Of a stretch of DNA of 64,000 bases, positions 8,711 to 18,767 are shown piece after piece. The notes beneath the pieces were generated by a model that saw nothing but the letters and a program-made list of their open reading frames with translations, searched no databases and had not been told where the DNA came from. The DNA comes from Paracoccus alkanivorans. GTDB lineage: Bacteria > Pseudomonadota > Alphaproteobacteria > Rhodobacterales > Rhodobacteraceae. The position numbers and the translations under genes were made by a program. How positions within the stretch are numbered: the stretch's first letter is position 1; each line of letters begins with the position of its first letter. The DNA lies in the NCBI RefSeq assembly GCF_003697785.1, contig NZ_QOKZ01000006.1:62001-126000 (forward strand). The letters are read 5' to 3'.

Positions 8711-9397
8711 ATGGAAAGCGAGTTCGAGAAACTTCTGGCGCAGCGGCGCTCGGCCCGGGCTTTCACGGCGGAACCGGTCGGACGGGAGGCGCTTGAGAAT
8801 ATCCTGCGACTCGCCCGGACCGCCCCAAGCGGCGCCAATCTGCAGCCGGGACGGTTTCATGTCCTGACGGGAAATGCACTGGAGGGATTGGTCCAGTCGC
8901 TCAAGTCGGCCATAGCGGCGGGAGAGCCGCAGAGCCGGGAATACTCTTATTTCCCCGAGCCGATGCCCAAAGAACTCAAGGCAAGGCAGGTCGCGGCGGG
9001 CTACGCCCTTTACGCCGCGCTCGGGATCGAGCGGCGGGATATCGAGGCCCGGCAGCGTCAGTTCGAACGCAATTACGAGTTCTTCGGCGCGCCGGTCGGA
9101 ATCGTGGTGACCATCGACCGGGCCATGGGCAAGGGCTGCTTCATGGATCTGGGCATGTCGCTGATGGCGCTGCTGCTGGCCGCCGAGAACCGGGGCTATG
9201 CGACAACCGGCATCGGTGCACTGGCCAAATATGGTCCGGTGGTGCATCGCCATCTCGGCTTGCCCGAGGGCGAAATGGTGGTATGCGGCATCGCGCTTGG
9301 CGTGGCGGACAGGGATGCGCCGGCCAACCGGGTCAGGGCCGAGCGGGAAGAGCTGCCGGTTTTCGCGCGCTTCTACGGCTTCGACCTCAACTGCTGA
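8711..9397 (+). CDS. Nitroreductase family protein
   Basis: A 228-residue flavoprotein of the FMN-dependent nitroreductase family. The N-terminal FMN-binding pattern RRSARAF and the following APSGANLQPGRFHVL are diagnostic, and the C-terminal GEMVVCGIALG is typical. Such enzymes reduce nitro compounds or quinones with NAD(P)H; the physiological substrate is not visible. The start at 8711 is chosen from homology of the MESEFEKLLAQRRS start, because earlier in-frame starts would read through the icd terminator and the dispersed repeat. It converges on the thiolase gene with an 11-bp overlap. Confidence 0.88.
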   Translation: MESEFEKLLAQRRSARAFTAEPVGREALENILRLARTAPSGANLQPGRFHVLTGNALEGLVQSLKSAIAAGEPQSREYSYFPEPMPKELKARQVAAGYALYAALGIERRDIEARQRQFERNYEFFGAPVGIVVTIDRAMGKGCFMDLGMSLMALLLAAENRGYATTGIGALAKYGPVVHRHLGLPEGEMVVCGIALGVADRDAPANRVRAEREELPVFARFYGFDLNC

Positions 9398-10496
9398 GCA
9401 GGAGAGCCGTGCCCAGCCCACCGGCCGCGGCAATGGCGGCGAGCCCGTATTGGCCCGGTCGCATTTCGCGGACCAGGCGCACGGCGTTGACCGCGCCGCT
9501 TGCGCCGATGGGATGGCCGCGGGCCAGCGCGCCCCCGCCACGGTTGACGATCTCCGGATCGAGCCCCGCCCCTTGCTGGCAGGCGATAGCCTGTGCCGCG
9601 AAAGCCTCCATGATCTCGGCGCAGCCGATCGAGGACGGATCGAGGCGGTGGCCAGCCAGCACGGAACGGATCGCCGCGACGGGGGCGAGGCCCGGCAACT
9701 CTGGATTACCGCCGATCGTGGCACCGCCGACGATTTCGGGGCCATCCTGCCCCATCCGCTCGGCCAGTCTGTCCGAGACAAGCACGCAGACCGCCGCCCC
9801 GTCCGCCGCTACCGCCGTCGTGGCCGTCGTGACGGTCCCGGCAAGCACCTTGGCGCGGGCACAGACCGGCGGGGTCAGCTTGCGGGCGAAACTGTCACCT
9901 GTGATACCCGCCAGCGGCACGATCTCACCTTCCTGCATGGCTGGCATCGCGGCAAGGGCATTGGCATGGCTGCGCATGGCCCAGTTCTCCTGCGCTTCCC
10001 GCGTGATCCCCAGCCTGTCGGCCAGCGCCCCGGCAGCGGCGGACATCTCCGGATCGCGCTCGGGCCACGGGGTGAAGGGCGGCTGGTCATAGGGCTGCGG
10101 CTCACGCCCATCCGGGAAACTGCGCAGCCGCAGGGGACGGCGGGAATAGCTTTCGGCTCCACCCGCGACGACCACCTCGTGCATCCCCGAACGGATCATC
10201 GCATCGCCCAGCAGGATCGCATCCAGCCCACCGCAGCATTGCCGGTCCAGCGTCAGCCCCGCCACGCGTTCGGGCAGGCCGCTGGCCAGGGCGGCGACAC
10301 GGGCAGGATTACCCCCTGCCCCAAGGGCATTGCCGAGGATCAGTTCGCCCACCTCCGCCAGCGCGATACCGGCATCCGCGAGAGCCGCCTGAATGACCGG
10401 CGCGGCGAGTTGATGCAGTTCCAGTTCCCGGAACGCGCCGCCCCTCGGGACGACCGCGCTGCGCCTCGCCGCCACGATATGGGAGCGGCGCATCAT
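9387..10496 (-). CDS. Thiolase-family protein with an altered active site
   Basis: A 369-residue thiolase-fold protein, last gene of the bioMNY operon. The nucleophile region DRQCCGGL (Cys87 aligns with the thiolase nucleophile) and the His motif GHPIGASGA are present. Two usual features are changed: the NEAFA box reads MEAFA, and the C-terminal CxGGGxG loop, carrying the second catalytic cysteine, reads AAAGGLG. Ordinary reversible thiolysis or Claisen chemistry may therefore be impaired, or the protein may do something else with an acyl-CoA. The ATG overlaps the stop of the acyl-CoA synthetase gene (ATGA), so the two are coupled. Confidence 0.85.
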   Translation of the reverse strand: MMRRSHIVAARRSAVVPRGGAFRELELHQLAAPVIQAALADAGIALAEVGELILGNALGAGGNPARVAALASGLPERVAGLTLDRQCCGGLDAILLGDAMIRSGMHEVVVAGGAESYSRRPLRLRSFPDGREPQPYDQPPFTPWPERDPEMSAAAGALADRLGITREAQENWAMRSHANALAAMPAMQEGEIVPLAGITGDSFARKLTPPVCARAKVLAGTVTTATTAVAADGAAVCVLVSDRLAERMGQDGPEIVGGATIGGNPELPGLAPVAAIRSVLAGHRLDPSSIGCAEIMEAFAAQAIACQQGAGLDPEIVNRGGGALARGHPIGASGAVNAVRLVREMRPGQYGLAAIAAAGGLGTALLLSS

Positions 10497-11689
10497 CCTG
10501 CTCCGGCGATGCGCTGCAAGGCGGCGAGGTCGGGCTTGCCCGAGGGCAGCATCGGCATGGGGTCGAGAAACCCGATCCGGCGCGGCGCCGATAACGGGCC
10601 GAGAGAGCTCCGGCAGCGGGCCCTGATCCGCTCGACCAATGCCTTATCCGCCGCGCCCTCGACAAACCCGATCACCGCATGCCCCCGCAAGGCATCGGGC
10701 ACGGCAATGGCCGCGCAGGCCCGCCCCGCGCAATCGCCAGCCATGATGCGTTCGATATCTTCGAGAAACACGTTCACATCGGCCACTGTCACCATGCGCG
10801 ACCTGCGCCCGCGCAGGAACAGGTTGCCCTGTTCATCAAGCCGGCCGATCTCGCCCACGGTCAGGAAACCGCTGTTGCGGCGGGTGTCGCCGCTGCCCTC
10901 GCCCTCGTAATCGTCGAAGAGATAGGGGCTGCTGACCCATATCTCGGCATCATTCCCTGCGACCGGCTGAAGTTTCAGCGTTACCCCGGGATAGGCCCGG
11001 CCAACGGATCCCGGCGGAGTATCGGAATCGCCGATCGTGACGAAGCTGGTCTCGGAAGCGCCGTAGAACTCGTAAATCCCGGCATTCGGGAAAAGCGCCG
11101 CGGCAGCGGCCCGCCCATCGGCTCCTAGCGCACCGCCCCCGCAGAACAGGTGCCGGGCATCGGGAAGGGGTTCAGCACCGGCGCGCCGAAGCAGCCCGAG
11201 TTGCGACGGCGTTGCATAAAGCACGTTTGCCCTTGCGTCGCGCAACGCGGCAAGCTGGGCACGGGGAAGATCGCCACCGAGGGCGAGCAGATCCGCCCCT
11301 ATATGCAGGGCCTCGACAATCCCGTAGAGCGACAGCGAATGACCGAGGCTACCCAGCACCGCATAACGATCCCTGGCACCTATCCCGTAACGCGCGCGGT
11401 TGACCTCGAAACTGGCAATCCAGGACGCCTGGCTGCGGCGGATCGTCTTTGCCCCTCCGGTGCTGCCGGAGCTTTGGCAATAGAGAAGCGGGCGCCCTTT
11501 TGCATCCGGAAAACCGGCGGCGGCAATTTCCCCGCCCCCGGTCTGGCTGGCATGAACGGGCAGGCGACGTTCGATGCAATCGAGCAATGCCGCGATAGCG
11601 GGCCGGTTCTGTTCATGCGCACCGCAGGAAAGGATGGCGCTGTCGCCGGATCGCCTGAACCAGCGGTCCCGAATATCATCGCGTGGCAA
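10493..11689 (-). CDS. Short AMP-binding acyl-CoA synthetase-like protein
   Basis: A 398-residue member of the ANL adenylating superfamily. The phosphate-binding loop SSGSTGGAK is at residues 73-81, the YGASE motif follows in the middle, and PSGKPD near the C-terminus supplies the catalytic lysine. It is about 100 residues shorter than typical acyl-CoA synthetases, the shortage being at the N-terminus. It begins 18 bp after bioY and overlaps the thiolase gene. The context suggests activation of an acid linked to biotin metabolism (for example a pimelate-type diacid or the biotin side chain); this is inference. Confidence 0.85.
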   Translation of the reverse strand: MPRDDIRDRWFRRSGDSAILSCGAHEQNRPAIAALLDCIERRLPVHASQTGGGEIAAAGFPDAKGRPLLYCQSSGSTGGAKTIRRSQASWIASFEVNRARYGIGARDRYAVLGSLGHSLSLYGIVEALHIGADLLALGGDLPRAQLAALRDARANVLYATPSQLGLLRRAGAEPLPDARHLFCGGGALGADGRAAAAALFPNAGIYEFYGASETSFVTIGDSDTPPGSVGRAYPGVTLKLQPVAGNDAEIWVSSPYLFDDYEGEGSGDTRRNSGFLTVGEIGRLDEQGNLFLRGRRSRMVTVADVNVFLEDIERIMAGDCAGRACAAIAVPDALRGHAVIGFVEGAADKALVERIRARCRSSLGPLSAPRRIGFLDPMPMLPSGKPDLAALQRIAGAG

Positions 11690-11707
11690 TTCAGCCGTCC
11701 TCGGCGA

Positions 11708-12271
11708 TCAGATGCGCTGGCCGGAGGCGCGATACCATGACAGCATCTCGGGGCGCAATTTCGCCACTGCCGCGATCAGCATGCCGGTCAGCCCCGCCTT
11801 GAGCAGGTCCCCGGGAATATAAGCGGTGTTCAGCAACGCGGCCTCGACAAGGCTTTTCTTCAGCACGATGGCCATGCCGACGGTGCCGAAGGCATACATC
11901 ACCAGAATGCCGCCGATGAAGGCGCCAAGCCCGGCACTGATCGCGGGCGGAACCATGCGCAGGCGCTCGACCACGAGGCCGGTCACGAAAGCGGCAACGG
12001 GAAAGCCGATGATAAAGCCTGTGCTCGGCCCGACAAACACACCGGGCCCGCCCCGGCCTCCGGCCAGCAGCGGCAGGCCAAGCGCCACGGCAAAGACGAA
12101 CAGCAGCACGGCCAGCCCGCCGCGGCGCGCGCCCAGAACGGCGCCGGCCAGCATCACGCCAAGGCTCTGCGCGGTGATCGGCACGCCGAAGCCGAGTGCG
12201 ATCTTTGGAATTACCCCCAGAATCGCGATCAGCGCCGCGAACAGGGCGATGCGGGCAAGGTCTTTTTCCAT
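11708..12271 (-). CDS. bioY: Biotin transporter BioY (ECF substrate-binding subunit)
   Basis: A 187-residue membrane protein with about six hydrophobic segments. It shows the BioY pattern: IPKIALGFGVPITAQSLGVM at the N-terminal end, LLAGGRGGPGVFVGPSTGFIIGFP in the middle, and the C-terminal YIPGDLLKAGLTG. It captures biotin with high affinity and, with BioM and BioN, forms an energy-coupling-factor importer. It starts 1 bp after the bioN stop. Length is normal. Confidence 0.95.
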   Translation of the reverse strand: MEKDLARIALFAALIAILGVIPKIALGFGVPITAQSLGVMLAGAVLGARRGGLAVLLFVFAVALGLPLLAGGRGGPGVFVGPSTGFIIGFPVAAFVTGLVVERLRMVPPAISAGLGAFIGGILVMYAFGTVGMAIVLKKSLVEAALLNTAYIPGDLLKAGLTGMLIAAVAKLRPEMLSWYRASGQRI

Positions 12272-12272
12272 C

Positions 12273-12893
12273 TCATCTCTCCTTGTTGGGCAGGGCGCCG
12301 CCGCGCGCTTTCAGGGCTTCGCCGACACGATCCGCGTCGTCAAGCGCCAAGAGCATCATCGGCAGGACAACCCGCCAGTTCTGGCGGCGCATGGAGCGCG
12401 CCCGCCATGATTGAAACATCAGTTCCGCCCGCTCGATCAGCACCGGCGCAAAGCGGATCAAAAGCGGCATCGCGATCTCCAGCGGCGCGGTCGATATCCC
12501 CGCTCGGCGCAGCGGGGCCAGCATCCGGCGCACCACGTCCATCAATTCGGTCAGCCGGGTGGTCATGGTAACCAGGTTGGCCAGCGCCACGGCGGTCACC
12601 ATGCGCAGGATGACCGTGATCCCAAGCGCGAGATCATCCGTCACAAAATGCCAGACCAGCAGGATGACAACAAAGGGAATGAGAACACGCAGATGCTTCA
12701 GCCCGCTGCGCAGGAACGCCCGTCCCGGCAGGCAGTAAAGCAGCAGAACCGCCAGAATCGCGGCAGTCTGGACCGCCATGTCTTCGATCGCGAATAACAG
12801 GATCGTGCCCAGGCACAGCCCTGCCAGCTTGATCCCCGCGGGCCAGCCATGCGCCCATGTCCTAACTGGCGAGGTGAGAGAGATCATCGCCAC
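12273..12893 (-). CDS. bioN: ECF transporter transmembrane (T) subunit BioN
   Basis: A 206-residue integral membrane protein of the CbiQ/EcfT family with four to five hydrophobic segments. The coupling-helix motif is seen in FQSWRARSMRR near residue 175 (the A-R-x motif). It links the BioM ATPase to BioY. The likely start is Met1 or Met3; either overlaps the end of bioM by about 26-32 bp. It sits in the normal bioM-bioN-bioY order. Confidence 0.93.
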   Translation of the reverse strand: MAMISLTSPVRTWAHGWPAGIKLAGLCLGTILLFAIEDMAVQTAAILAVLLLYCLPGRAFLRSGLKHLRVLIPFVVILLVWHFVTDDLALGITVILRMVTAVALANLVTMTTRLTELMDVVRRMLAPLRRAGISTAPLEIAMPLLIRFAPVLIERAELMFQSWRARSMRRQNWRVVLPMMLLALDDADRVGEALKARGGALPNKER

Positions 12894-13602
12894 CTCCGAT
12901 ACGGGTCATCTCGCTGATGAAATCGCGCAGGATCTGCGCGGGCGGGCCGCTCGCACGGATTTTTCCGCCATCGAGCCAATAGACCTGATCGTAGCCTTCA
13001 AGATCGCGCGTGTCATGCGAGATATGCAGCAGCCGCGTCCCGCTTGCGTTCAACTGCCGCGCCAACTGCATGCGCGTGGGGATGTCCAACCCCGCGAAGG
13101 GCTCGTCCAGCACCAGAAGCCGGGGGCGCATGGCGAGGACCGACATCATGCAGACGAGATGCTTCTGCCCCTGCGACAGCGCGTGGATCGGCGCGTCCTT
13201 CCAATGCGCCTTGCCGAAATCGGCCAACATGGCCAATGCTCCGGCCTCGGCATCCTGCCTGCTCTGGCCAAGCTGGCGCAGGCCGAAGCCGATCTCTTCC
13301 GCCACGGTGGGAAAAATGATCTGGTGTTCCGGATTCTGGAACAGGATTCCCACGGTGCGGATGGCGGCGCGCCGGTCCCTGAAGACATCGACACCCTCGA
13401 TCCGGATCCGGCCCGGCTCCGGCTCCAGCAGCCCGGCGATCAGGCGGGCGAGCGTGCTTTTCCCCGAGCCGTTTCGGCCAATGATACCGATCCGCATCGC
13501 CTCCGAGCGAAGCGAAATGCCCGACAATACCGGGATCTCCCCGATACGGTAGCCCACATTCTCAAGCAGGACCGGGGCTGTCGCTGGCGTTATTGTTTCC
13601 AT
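12862..13602 (-). CDS. bioM: ECF transporter ATPase BioM
   Basis: A 246-residue ABC ATPase energising biotin uptake. Walker A GRNGSGKST, the signature LSQGQKH, Walker B LLVLDEPFAGLD and the switch His in LLHISHDTRD are all present. The start at 13602 (METITPA) is preferred because a GGAAG precedes it; an earlier in-frame start at 13647 adds 15 residues with no family counterpart. It heads the operon bioM-bioN-bioY-acyl-CoA synthetase-thiolase and is divergent from trpC. No BioR-type operator was seen upstream. Confidence 0.94.
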   Translation of the reverse strand: METITPATAPVLLENVGYRIGEIPVLSGISLRSEAMRIGIIGRNGSGKSTLARLIAGLLEPEPGRIRIEGVDVFRDRRAAIRTVGILFQNPEHQIIFPTVAEEIGFGLRQLGQSRQDAEAGALAMLADFGKAHWKDAPIHALSQGQKHLVCMMSVLAMRPRLLVLDEPFAGLDIPTRMQLARQLNASGTRLLHISHDTRDLEGYDQVYWLDGGKIRASGPPAQILRDFISEMTRIGGGDDLSHLAS

Positions 13603-13736
13603 CTTGGGCTTCCGATCTCCACCTCGCTGCGGGCCGGGCGAAGGCATCGCACAGCCATTGCCTGCGGGTCCAGTCGAAATATGCGGATGGCAACCTCCCC
13701 CTTTCCTCGCGGCGCACGCGGCGTTAGAACTTCGGC

Positions 13737-14528
13737 ATGGATATTCTGGACAAGATCAAGGCCTACAAGCTGGACGAGATCGCCGCCGCCAAGGCCGCGC
13801 GTCCGCTGGCCGATATCGAGGCGGCCGCCCGCGCGGCGACGCCCCCTCGCGGCTTTGCCCGCGCATTGACGGACAAGGCCGCGACCGGTGCGGCCCTGAT
13901 CGCGGAAATCAAGAAGGCCAGCCCATCCAGGGGCCTGATCCGGGCAGATTTCGATCCGCCCACTCTGGCCCGCGCCTATGAGGCCGGGGGGGCGGCCTGC
14001 CTGTCGGTGCTGACCGATGCGCCCAGCTTCCAGGGCGCACCCGAGTTCCTGGGTGCCGCCCGCGATGCCTGCAACCTGCCCGCCCTGCGCAAGGATTTCC
14101 TGTATGATCCATACCAGGTCGCCGAGGCGCGGGCATGGGGCGCCGATTGCATCCTGATCATCATGGCCTCGGTCGATGACATGCTGGCCGCTGAGCTTGA
14201 GGATGCCGCCATTCACTGGGGCATGGATGCGCTGATCGAGGTGCATGACGCCGAGGAACTGGATCGCGCCCTACGGCTGGAATCACCCTTGATCGGCATA
14301 AATAATCGCAATCTCAAGACATTCGATGTGACACTTGATGTCACGCGACAGCTTGCGCCGCATATCCCGCGGGGCCGCGATATCGTCTGCGAAAGCGGCC
14401 TTTTCACCCCCGCCGATCTGGACGCGATGATGCAGCTTGGCGCGCGCCGTTTCCTGATCGGGGAAAGCCTGATGCGGCAACCCGATGTCGCCGCAGCCAC
14501 CCGCGCCATCCTGGAACCCGCCGCATGA
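13737..14528 (+). CDS. trpC: Indole-3-glycerol phosphate synthase
   Basis: A 263-residue TIM-barrel enzyme that closes the indole ring in tryptophan synthesis. The motifs [17 protein letters not shown] (catalytic Lys), [23 protein letters not shown] and [10 protein letters not shown] are all in place. Length is typical of the monofunctional enzyme. Its stop overlaps the moaC start (ATGA). The trpC-moaC-moeA-lexA order is common in Rhodobacteraceae. Confidence 0.96.
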   Translation: MDILDKIKAYKLDEIAAAKAARPLADIEAAARAATPPRGFARALTDKAATGAALIAEIKKASPSRGLIRADFDPPTLARAYEAGGAACLSVLTDAPSFQGAPEFLGAARDACNLPALRKDFLYDPYQVAEARAWGADCILIIMASVDDMLAAELEDAAIHWGMDALIEVHDAEELDRALRLESPLIGINNRNLKTFDVTLDVTRQLAPHIPRGRDIVCESGLFTPADLDAMMQLGARRFLIGESLMRQPDVAAATRAILEPAA

Positions 14529-14998
14529 GCCTGACGCATTTCGACAAATCCGGTCAGGCACATATGGTCGATGTCTCGCAAAAGGCGGAAACCGCTCGCG
14601 AGGCTGTGGCAGAGGGCTGCGTTGTCATGTCGCCCGAAACGCTGATGCTGGCCGAGGGAGGAGCGAAAAAGGGTGATGTCATGGGCGTGGCCCGGCTGGC
14701 GGGGATCATGGGGGCCAAGCGCACCTCTGACCTGATCCCGCTCTGCCACCCGCTGCCGATTTCCAAGGTCACGCTGGATCTGCGGCCCGATCCCGAACTG
14801 CCCGGCATCCGCGTTACCGCGACCGTGCGCACGACCGGCCGCACCGGTGTCGAGATGGAGGCGCTGACCGCCGTTTCCACCGCCTGCCTGACCATCTATG
14901 ACATGCTCAAGGCCGCCGAGAAGGGTATGCGCATCGAAGGCATCCGGCTGATGCGGAAAAGCGGCGGAAAATCGGGCAATTACGAGGCAACGCCATGA
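14525..14998 (+). CDS. moaC: Cyclic pyranopterin monophosphate synthase MoaC
   Basis: A 157-residue enzyme for the second step of molybdenum cofactor synthesis, making cyclic pyranopterin monophosphate. The conserved [20 protein letters not shown], the [10 protein letters not shown] motif and the C-terminal [11 protein letters not shown] are visible. It overlaps trpC and moeA by 4 bp each, so translation is probably coupled through the three genes. Confidence 0.96.
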   Translation: MSLTHFDKSGQAHMVDVSQKAETAREAVAEGCVVMSPETLMLAEGGAKKGDVMGVARLAGIMGAKRTSDLIPLCHPLPISKVTLDLRPDPELPGIRVTATVRTTGRTGVEMEALTAVSTACLTIYDMLKAAEKGMRIEGIRLMRKSGGKSGNYEATP

Positions 14999-16173
14999 TT
15001 TCGGTCGATGAGGCGCTTGCCCTGGTCCTGTCACTGGCAGATGCGCCGCGGGGCGAGGTGCTGGCACTGGATCAGGCCGCCGGGCGGATATTGCTGGAGC
15101 CCGCGGTCTCGCGCATGACACAGCCGCCTTTCGATTCGGCGGCGATGGATGGCTATGCGCTGCGCCATGCCGATCTGGGGCAACGCCTGCGGGTGGTCGG
15201 GGAGGCGGCGGCTGGCCATCCGTGGACCGGCAGCGCCGAGCCCGGCACCGCGATCCGGATTTTCACCGGCGGCGCCGTCCCGCCCGGCTATGACCGGGTG
15301 GAGATGCAGGAAAACACACAGCGGGATGGCGATTGGCTGACCGTCACGGCTCCTTCGCGGGATGCATATATCCGCAAGCGGGGATGCGATTTCGGTGAAG
15401 GCGACCGGATCGAACCCGGACGGCGTTTGTCGCCCGCCGATATCGCCCTGCTGGCGGCGATGAACCTGCCGCAGGTGACAGTGGCGAAACGCCCGAAGGT
15501 TGCCGTTCTGGCGGGCGGGGATGAACTGGTGCGCCCGGGAGAGACACCGTCCGAGGGCCAGATCATCAGTTCCAACGATCTTGCCGTAGCGGCGATTGCC
15601 CGCGCGGCCGGGGCAGAGGCCGAAATCCTGCCGATCGCACGCGACAGCGAGGACAGCCTCCGCGACAGGTTTGCCCGCGCCCGCGATGCCGATTTGCTGG
15701 TCACCATCGGCGGGGCCTCGGTGGGCGATCACGATCTGATCGGGAAAGTGGCCGAAGCCCTGGGAATGGAGCGCGCCTTCTACAAGATCGCGATGCGCCC
15801 GGGCAAACCGCTGATGGCCGGAAGGATTGGTCGAGGCGCAATGCTTGGCCTTCCCGGAAATCCTGTTTCCGCAATAGTTTGCGCCAATGTCTTCATGCGA
15901 CCTCTTATCCATGCGATGCAGGGGCTGACCGGATCCGGTCGGGTTTTTCGTGCCCGGCTGGCGGCTGCAATGCCCCCCGAAGGCGCGCGTCAGCATTACC
16001 TGCGCGCAAAACTGCGGGACGGAGAGGATCTGCCCCTGATCGCCCCTTTCGACAACCAGGATTCGTCCCTGCTGTCGGTTCTGGCACAAGCCGATGCGCT
16101 GATGATCCGTCCGCCGCATGATCCTACAAGGAACGCGGGAGAGATCGTGGAATACCTGCCCCTGTTCTACTGA
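14995..16173 (+). CDS. moeA: Molybdopterin molybdotransferase MoeA
   Basis: A 392-residue enzyme inserting molybdate into adenylylated molybdopterin. Domain order is normal. The motif [14 protein letters not shown] is near residue 42, [17 protein letters not shown] near 90, and [13 protein letters not shown] with [11 protein letters not shown] and GLPGNPVSA near 240-290. The last 70 residues form the small C-terminal domain. It overlaps moaC and is followed ~100 bp later by lexA, which has its own promoter. Confidence 0.95.
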   Translation: MISVDEALALVLSLADAPRGEVLALDQAAGRILLEPAVSRMTQPPFDSAAMDGYALRHADLGQRLRVVGEAAAGHPWTGSAEPGTAIRIFTGGAVPPGYDRVEMQENTQRDGDWLTVTAPSRDAYIRKRGCDFGEGDRIEPGRRLSPADIALLAAMNLPQVTVAKRPKVAVLAGGDELVRPGETPSEGQIISSNDLAVAAIARAAGAEAEILPIARDSEDSLRDRFARARDADLLVTIGGASVGDHDLIGKVAEALGMERAFYKIAMRPGKPLMAGRIGRGAMLGLPGNPVSAIVCANVFMRPLIHAMQGLTGSGRVFRARLAAAMPPEGARQHYLRAKLRDGEDLPLIAPFDNQDSSLLSVLAQADALMIRPPHDPTRNAGEIVEYLPLFY

Positions 16174-16234
16174 CGGTTTACCGGAAATCCCACGGATCGC
16201 GCATGCCGATTGACGGGATTCGTTTCATGGGTTA

Positions 16235-16249
16235 GAACATTAGCAGAAC
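16235..16249 (+). promoter_or_regulatory. LexA box in the lexA promoter
   Basis: GAAC-ATTAGCA-GAAC, the exact complement form of GTTC-N7-GTTC, lies 25 bp before the lexA start. This is the expected autoregulatory SOS operator. Confidence 0.85.
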
Positions 16250-16273
16250 ACCTTGCTGCATGAGGACGGGCAG

Positions 16274-16987
16274 ATGCTGACGAAAAAGCAGATACAACTG
16301 CTGGAATTCATTAGTCAAAGGATGAAGCGGGACGGCGTTCCGCCGTCATTCGACGAAATGAAGGATGCGCTTGACCTGCGTTCCAAGTCCGGGATCCATC
16401 GGCTGGTGACCGCGCTCGAGGAACGCGGCTTCATCCGCCGCCTGCCCCACCGTGCCCGTGCGCTCGAGATTGTTCGCTTGCCCGACGCCTTGTCGAAACC
16501 GGATACCAGGTCCGGCAAGCCTGCCGCCGGCTTTTCTCCCAAGGTCGTCAGCAATCCTCGCCCGAAACAGCCGCGCAGCGCGATGCCGATCACGGATGGC
16601 GGGGCGATCGACCTGCCCCTGATGGGCCGGATCGCGGCCGGTGTCCCGATCGAAGCGATCTCGGAGGTGGCGCATCACGTCTCGGTTCCCGGCAGCATGC
16701 TGACAGGCAACGATGATCATTATGCGCTGGAGGTGAAGGGCGACTCGATGATCGACGCCGGGATCCATGATGGTGATCTGGTCATCATCCGCCAGCAGGA
16801 CAATGCCGAGAATGGCGAGATCGTCGTGGCATTGATCGAGGGGACCGAGGCGACGCTGAAGCGTTTTCGCCGCAAGGGCAAGATGATCGCGCTGGAGGCT
16901 GCCAACCCCGCCTATGAAACCCGCATCCTGCCGGAAGAGGCCGTCCGGGTTCAGGGCCGTCTGGTCGGGTTGATCCGCAGCTATTGA
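16274..16987 (+). CDS. lexA: SOS repressor LexA
   Basis: A 237-residue LexA. The N-terminal winged helix-turn-helix ([17 protein letters not shown] through [14 protein letters not shown]) binds SOS boxes. The Ala-Gly self-cleavage site is in GRIAAGVP, the catalytic Ser in KGDSMIDAG and the Lys in EATLKRF. The start at 16274 is chosen because conserved LexA begins there; an earlier in-frame start adds seven unconserved residues. A LexA box in its promoter indicates autorepression, and the same box occurs before the radical SAM gene at 5168. Confidence 0.96.
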   Translation: MLTKKQIQLLEFISQRMKRDGVPPSFDEMKDALDLRSKSGIHRLVTALEERGFIRRLPHRARALEIVRLPDALSKPDTRSGKPAAGFSPKVVSNPRPKQPRSAMPITDGGAIDLPLMGRIAAGVPIEAISEVAHHVSVPGSMLTGNDDHYALEVKGDSMIDAGIHDGDLVIIRQQDNAENGEIVVALIEGTEATLKRFRRKGKMIALEAANPAYETRILPEEAVRVQGRLVGLIRSY

Positions 16988-17058
16988 TGGCAGTTTCGGG
17001 CCGTTCAGCCGGATGCTGGGGCCCGCCGGATTGCGTCGCCCCGGTTGCGGCACATCCG

Positions 17059-18726
17059 TCAGAACAAGCCGTCAATCTGTCCATCCGCATCGACACCAAT
17101 GGTTTCCGCCGCAGGATGGCGCGGCAGGCCCGGCATGGTCATGATCTCGCCACAGATCGCCACGACAAAGCCAGCGCCGGCATTCAGCCGAACCTCGCGC
17201 ACAGGCACGATATGCCCTTCGGGAGCACCATGCAGCGACGGATCCGTCGAAAAGGAATATTGCGTCTTGGCGATGCAGACCGGCAGATGACCGTGACCGG
17301 CCTCTTCCCAGATCTCGAGCTGCTGGCGGATTCCGGGGGCGGCTTCGGCATGAGACGCACGATAGATGCGGGTGCAGATGGTCTCGATCTTTTGCCATAG
17401 CGGCATGGAGTCGGGATAGAGCGTATGGAAATCGACCTCGCCCTCTGCCAGTGCCACCACCTCACGGGCCAGATCCTCGGCCCCTGCCCCGCCCTGCGCC
17501 CAGTGCCGCGCGATCACCACCTTGACGCCGTGATGCGCGCAATAATCCTGCAGGGCCGCGATCTCGTTCTCGCTGTCGCCGTCGAAATGGTTCACTGCCA
17601 CCACGACCGGCAGGCCGAAGCCTCGCAAATTCTCGATATGCCGGCCCAGATTGGCGCAGCCGCGCGTCACCGCCGCAACATCCTCGCCGCCCAGATCGGC
17701 CTTGGCCACACCACCATTCATCTTCAATGCGCGGATCGTGGCAACCAGAACTGCCGCGGATGGGGATAGTCCCGCAAGGCGGCATTTGATGTCCAGGAAT
17801 TTCTCGGCCCCCAGATCGGCGCCGAAACCCGCCTCGGTGACGACGTAATCCGACAGGCGCAGGGCCGTCCGCGTCGCCATCACGCTGTTGCAGCCATGGG
17901 CGATATTGGCAAAGGGTCCGCCATGCACCAGCGCGGGATTGTTTTCCAGCGTCTGCACGAGGTTCGGCTGCAACGCATCCTTGAGCAGCGCGGTCATCGC
18001 GCCATCGGCCTTCAGGTCACGTGCGGTGACAGGCTGGCGATCGCGGCTGTAGCCGATGACGATCCGCCCCAGTCTTTGCTGCAGGTCGGCCAGATTGCTG
18101 GCAAGACAAAGGATCGCCATCACCTCGGAGGCCACGGTGATGTCGAATCCGCTTTGCCTTACGAAACCGTTCGACACGCCGCCCAGCCCAAGCGCCACGT
18201 CACGCAAGGCGCGGTCATTCATGTCCATCACCCGCCGCCAGGTAATCCGACGCGTGTCGATATCCAGAGCATTGCCCCAATAGATATGGTTGTCGATCAT
18301 CGCGGCCAGCAGGTTGTGGGCCGAGGTGATCGCGTGGAAATCGCCGGTGAAATGAAGGTTCATTTCTTCCATCGGGACGATCTGCGCGTGACCTCCACCC
18401 GCCGCGCCGCCTTTCATGCCGAAATTCGGGCCAAGGCTGGCTTCGCGGATGCAGATGGTCGCACGCTTGCCGATCCGGTTCAGCGCATCGCCAAGCCCGA
18501 CGGTCGTGGTGGTCTTGCCCTCGCCTGCCGGCGTCGGCGTGATCGCCGTGACCAGGATCAGCCGTCCTTTCGGCTTTCCCTCCAGCGAGGCGATGGCGTC
18601 ATGGGTGATCTTGGCCTTGTCGTGCCCATAAGGCAGGATTTGATCCAACCCGAGATCCAGCTTTTCGGCGATCTCGGCAATGGGCCGTTTGGTCGCTGCC
18701 CGTGCGATCTGGATATCTGTTGTCAT
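17059..18726 (-). CDS. fhs: Formate-tetrahydrofolate ligase
   Basis: A 555-residue enzyme making 10-formyl-THF from formate, THF and ATP. The ATP loop [16 protein letters not shown] is near residue 65, with [10 protein letters not shown] and the long C-terminal domain intact. The ATG at 18726 is chosen because GGGGAGG lies 5 nt upstream; a GTG four codons earlier is inside that ribosome-binding site. It is 41 bp downstream of the PLP dehydratase and may be cotranscribed. It supplies one-carbon units and fits a methylotrophic or formate-using lifestyle. Confidence 0.95.
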   Translation of the reverse strand: MTTDIQIARAATKRPIAEIAEKLDLGLDQILPYGHDKAKITHDAIASLEGKPKGRLILVTAITPTPAGEGKTTTTVGLGDALNRIGKRATICIREASLGPNFGMKGGAAGGGHAQIVPMEEMNLHFTGDFHAITSAHNLLAAMIDNHIYWGNALDIDTRRITWRRVMDMNDRALRDVALGLGGVSNGFVRQSGFDITVASEVMAILCLASNLADLQQRLGRIVIGYSRDRQPVTARDLKADGAMTALLKDALQPNLVQTLENNPALVHGGPFANIAHGCNSVMATRTALRLSDYVVTEAGFGADLGAEKFLDIKCRLAGLSPSAAVLVATIRALKMNGGVAKADLGGEDVAAVTRGCANLGRHIENLRGFGLPVVVAVNHFDGDSENEIAALQDYCAHHGVKVVIARHWAQGGAGAEDLAREVVALAEGEVDFHTLYPDSMPLWQKIETICTRIYRASHAEAAPGIRQQLEIWEEAGHGHLPVCIAKTQYSFSTDPSLHGAPEGHIVPVREVRLNAGAGFVVAICGEIMTMPGLPRHPAAETIGVDADGQIDGLF

Positions 18727-18767
18727 GTTCCTCCCCACATTTTCTTGATGGCGGGGCAGAGAAGGAT

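Noticed and set aside
13603-13736. BioR operator before bioM
   Set aside because: No TTATCTATAA-type palindrome is present in the bioM-trpC spacer.
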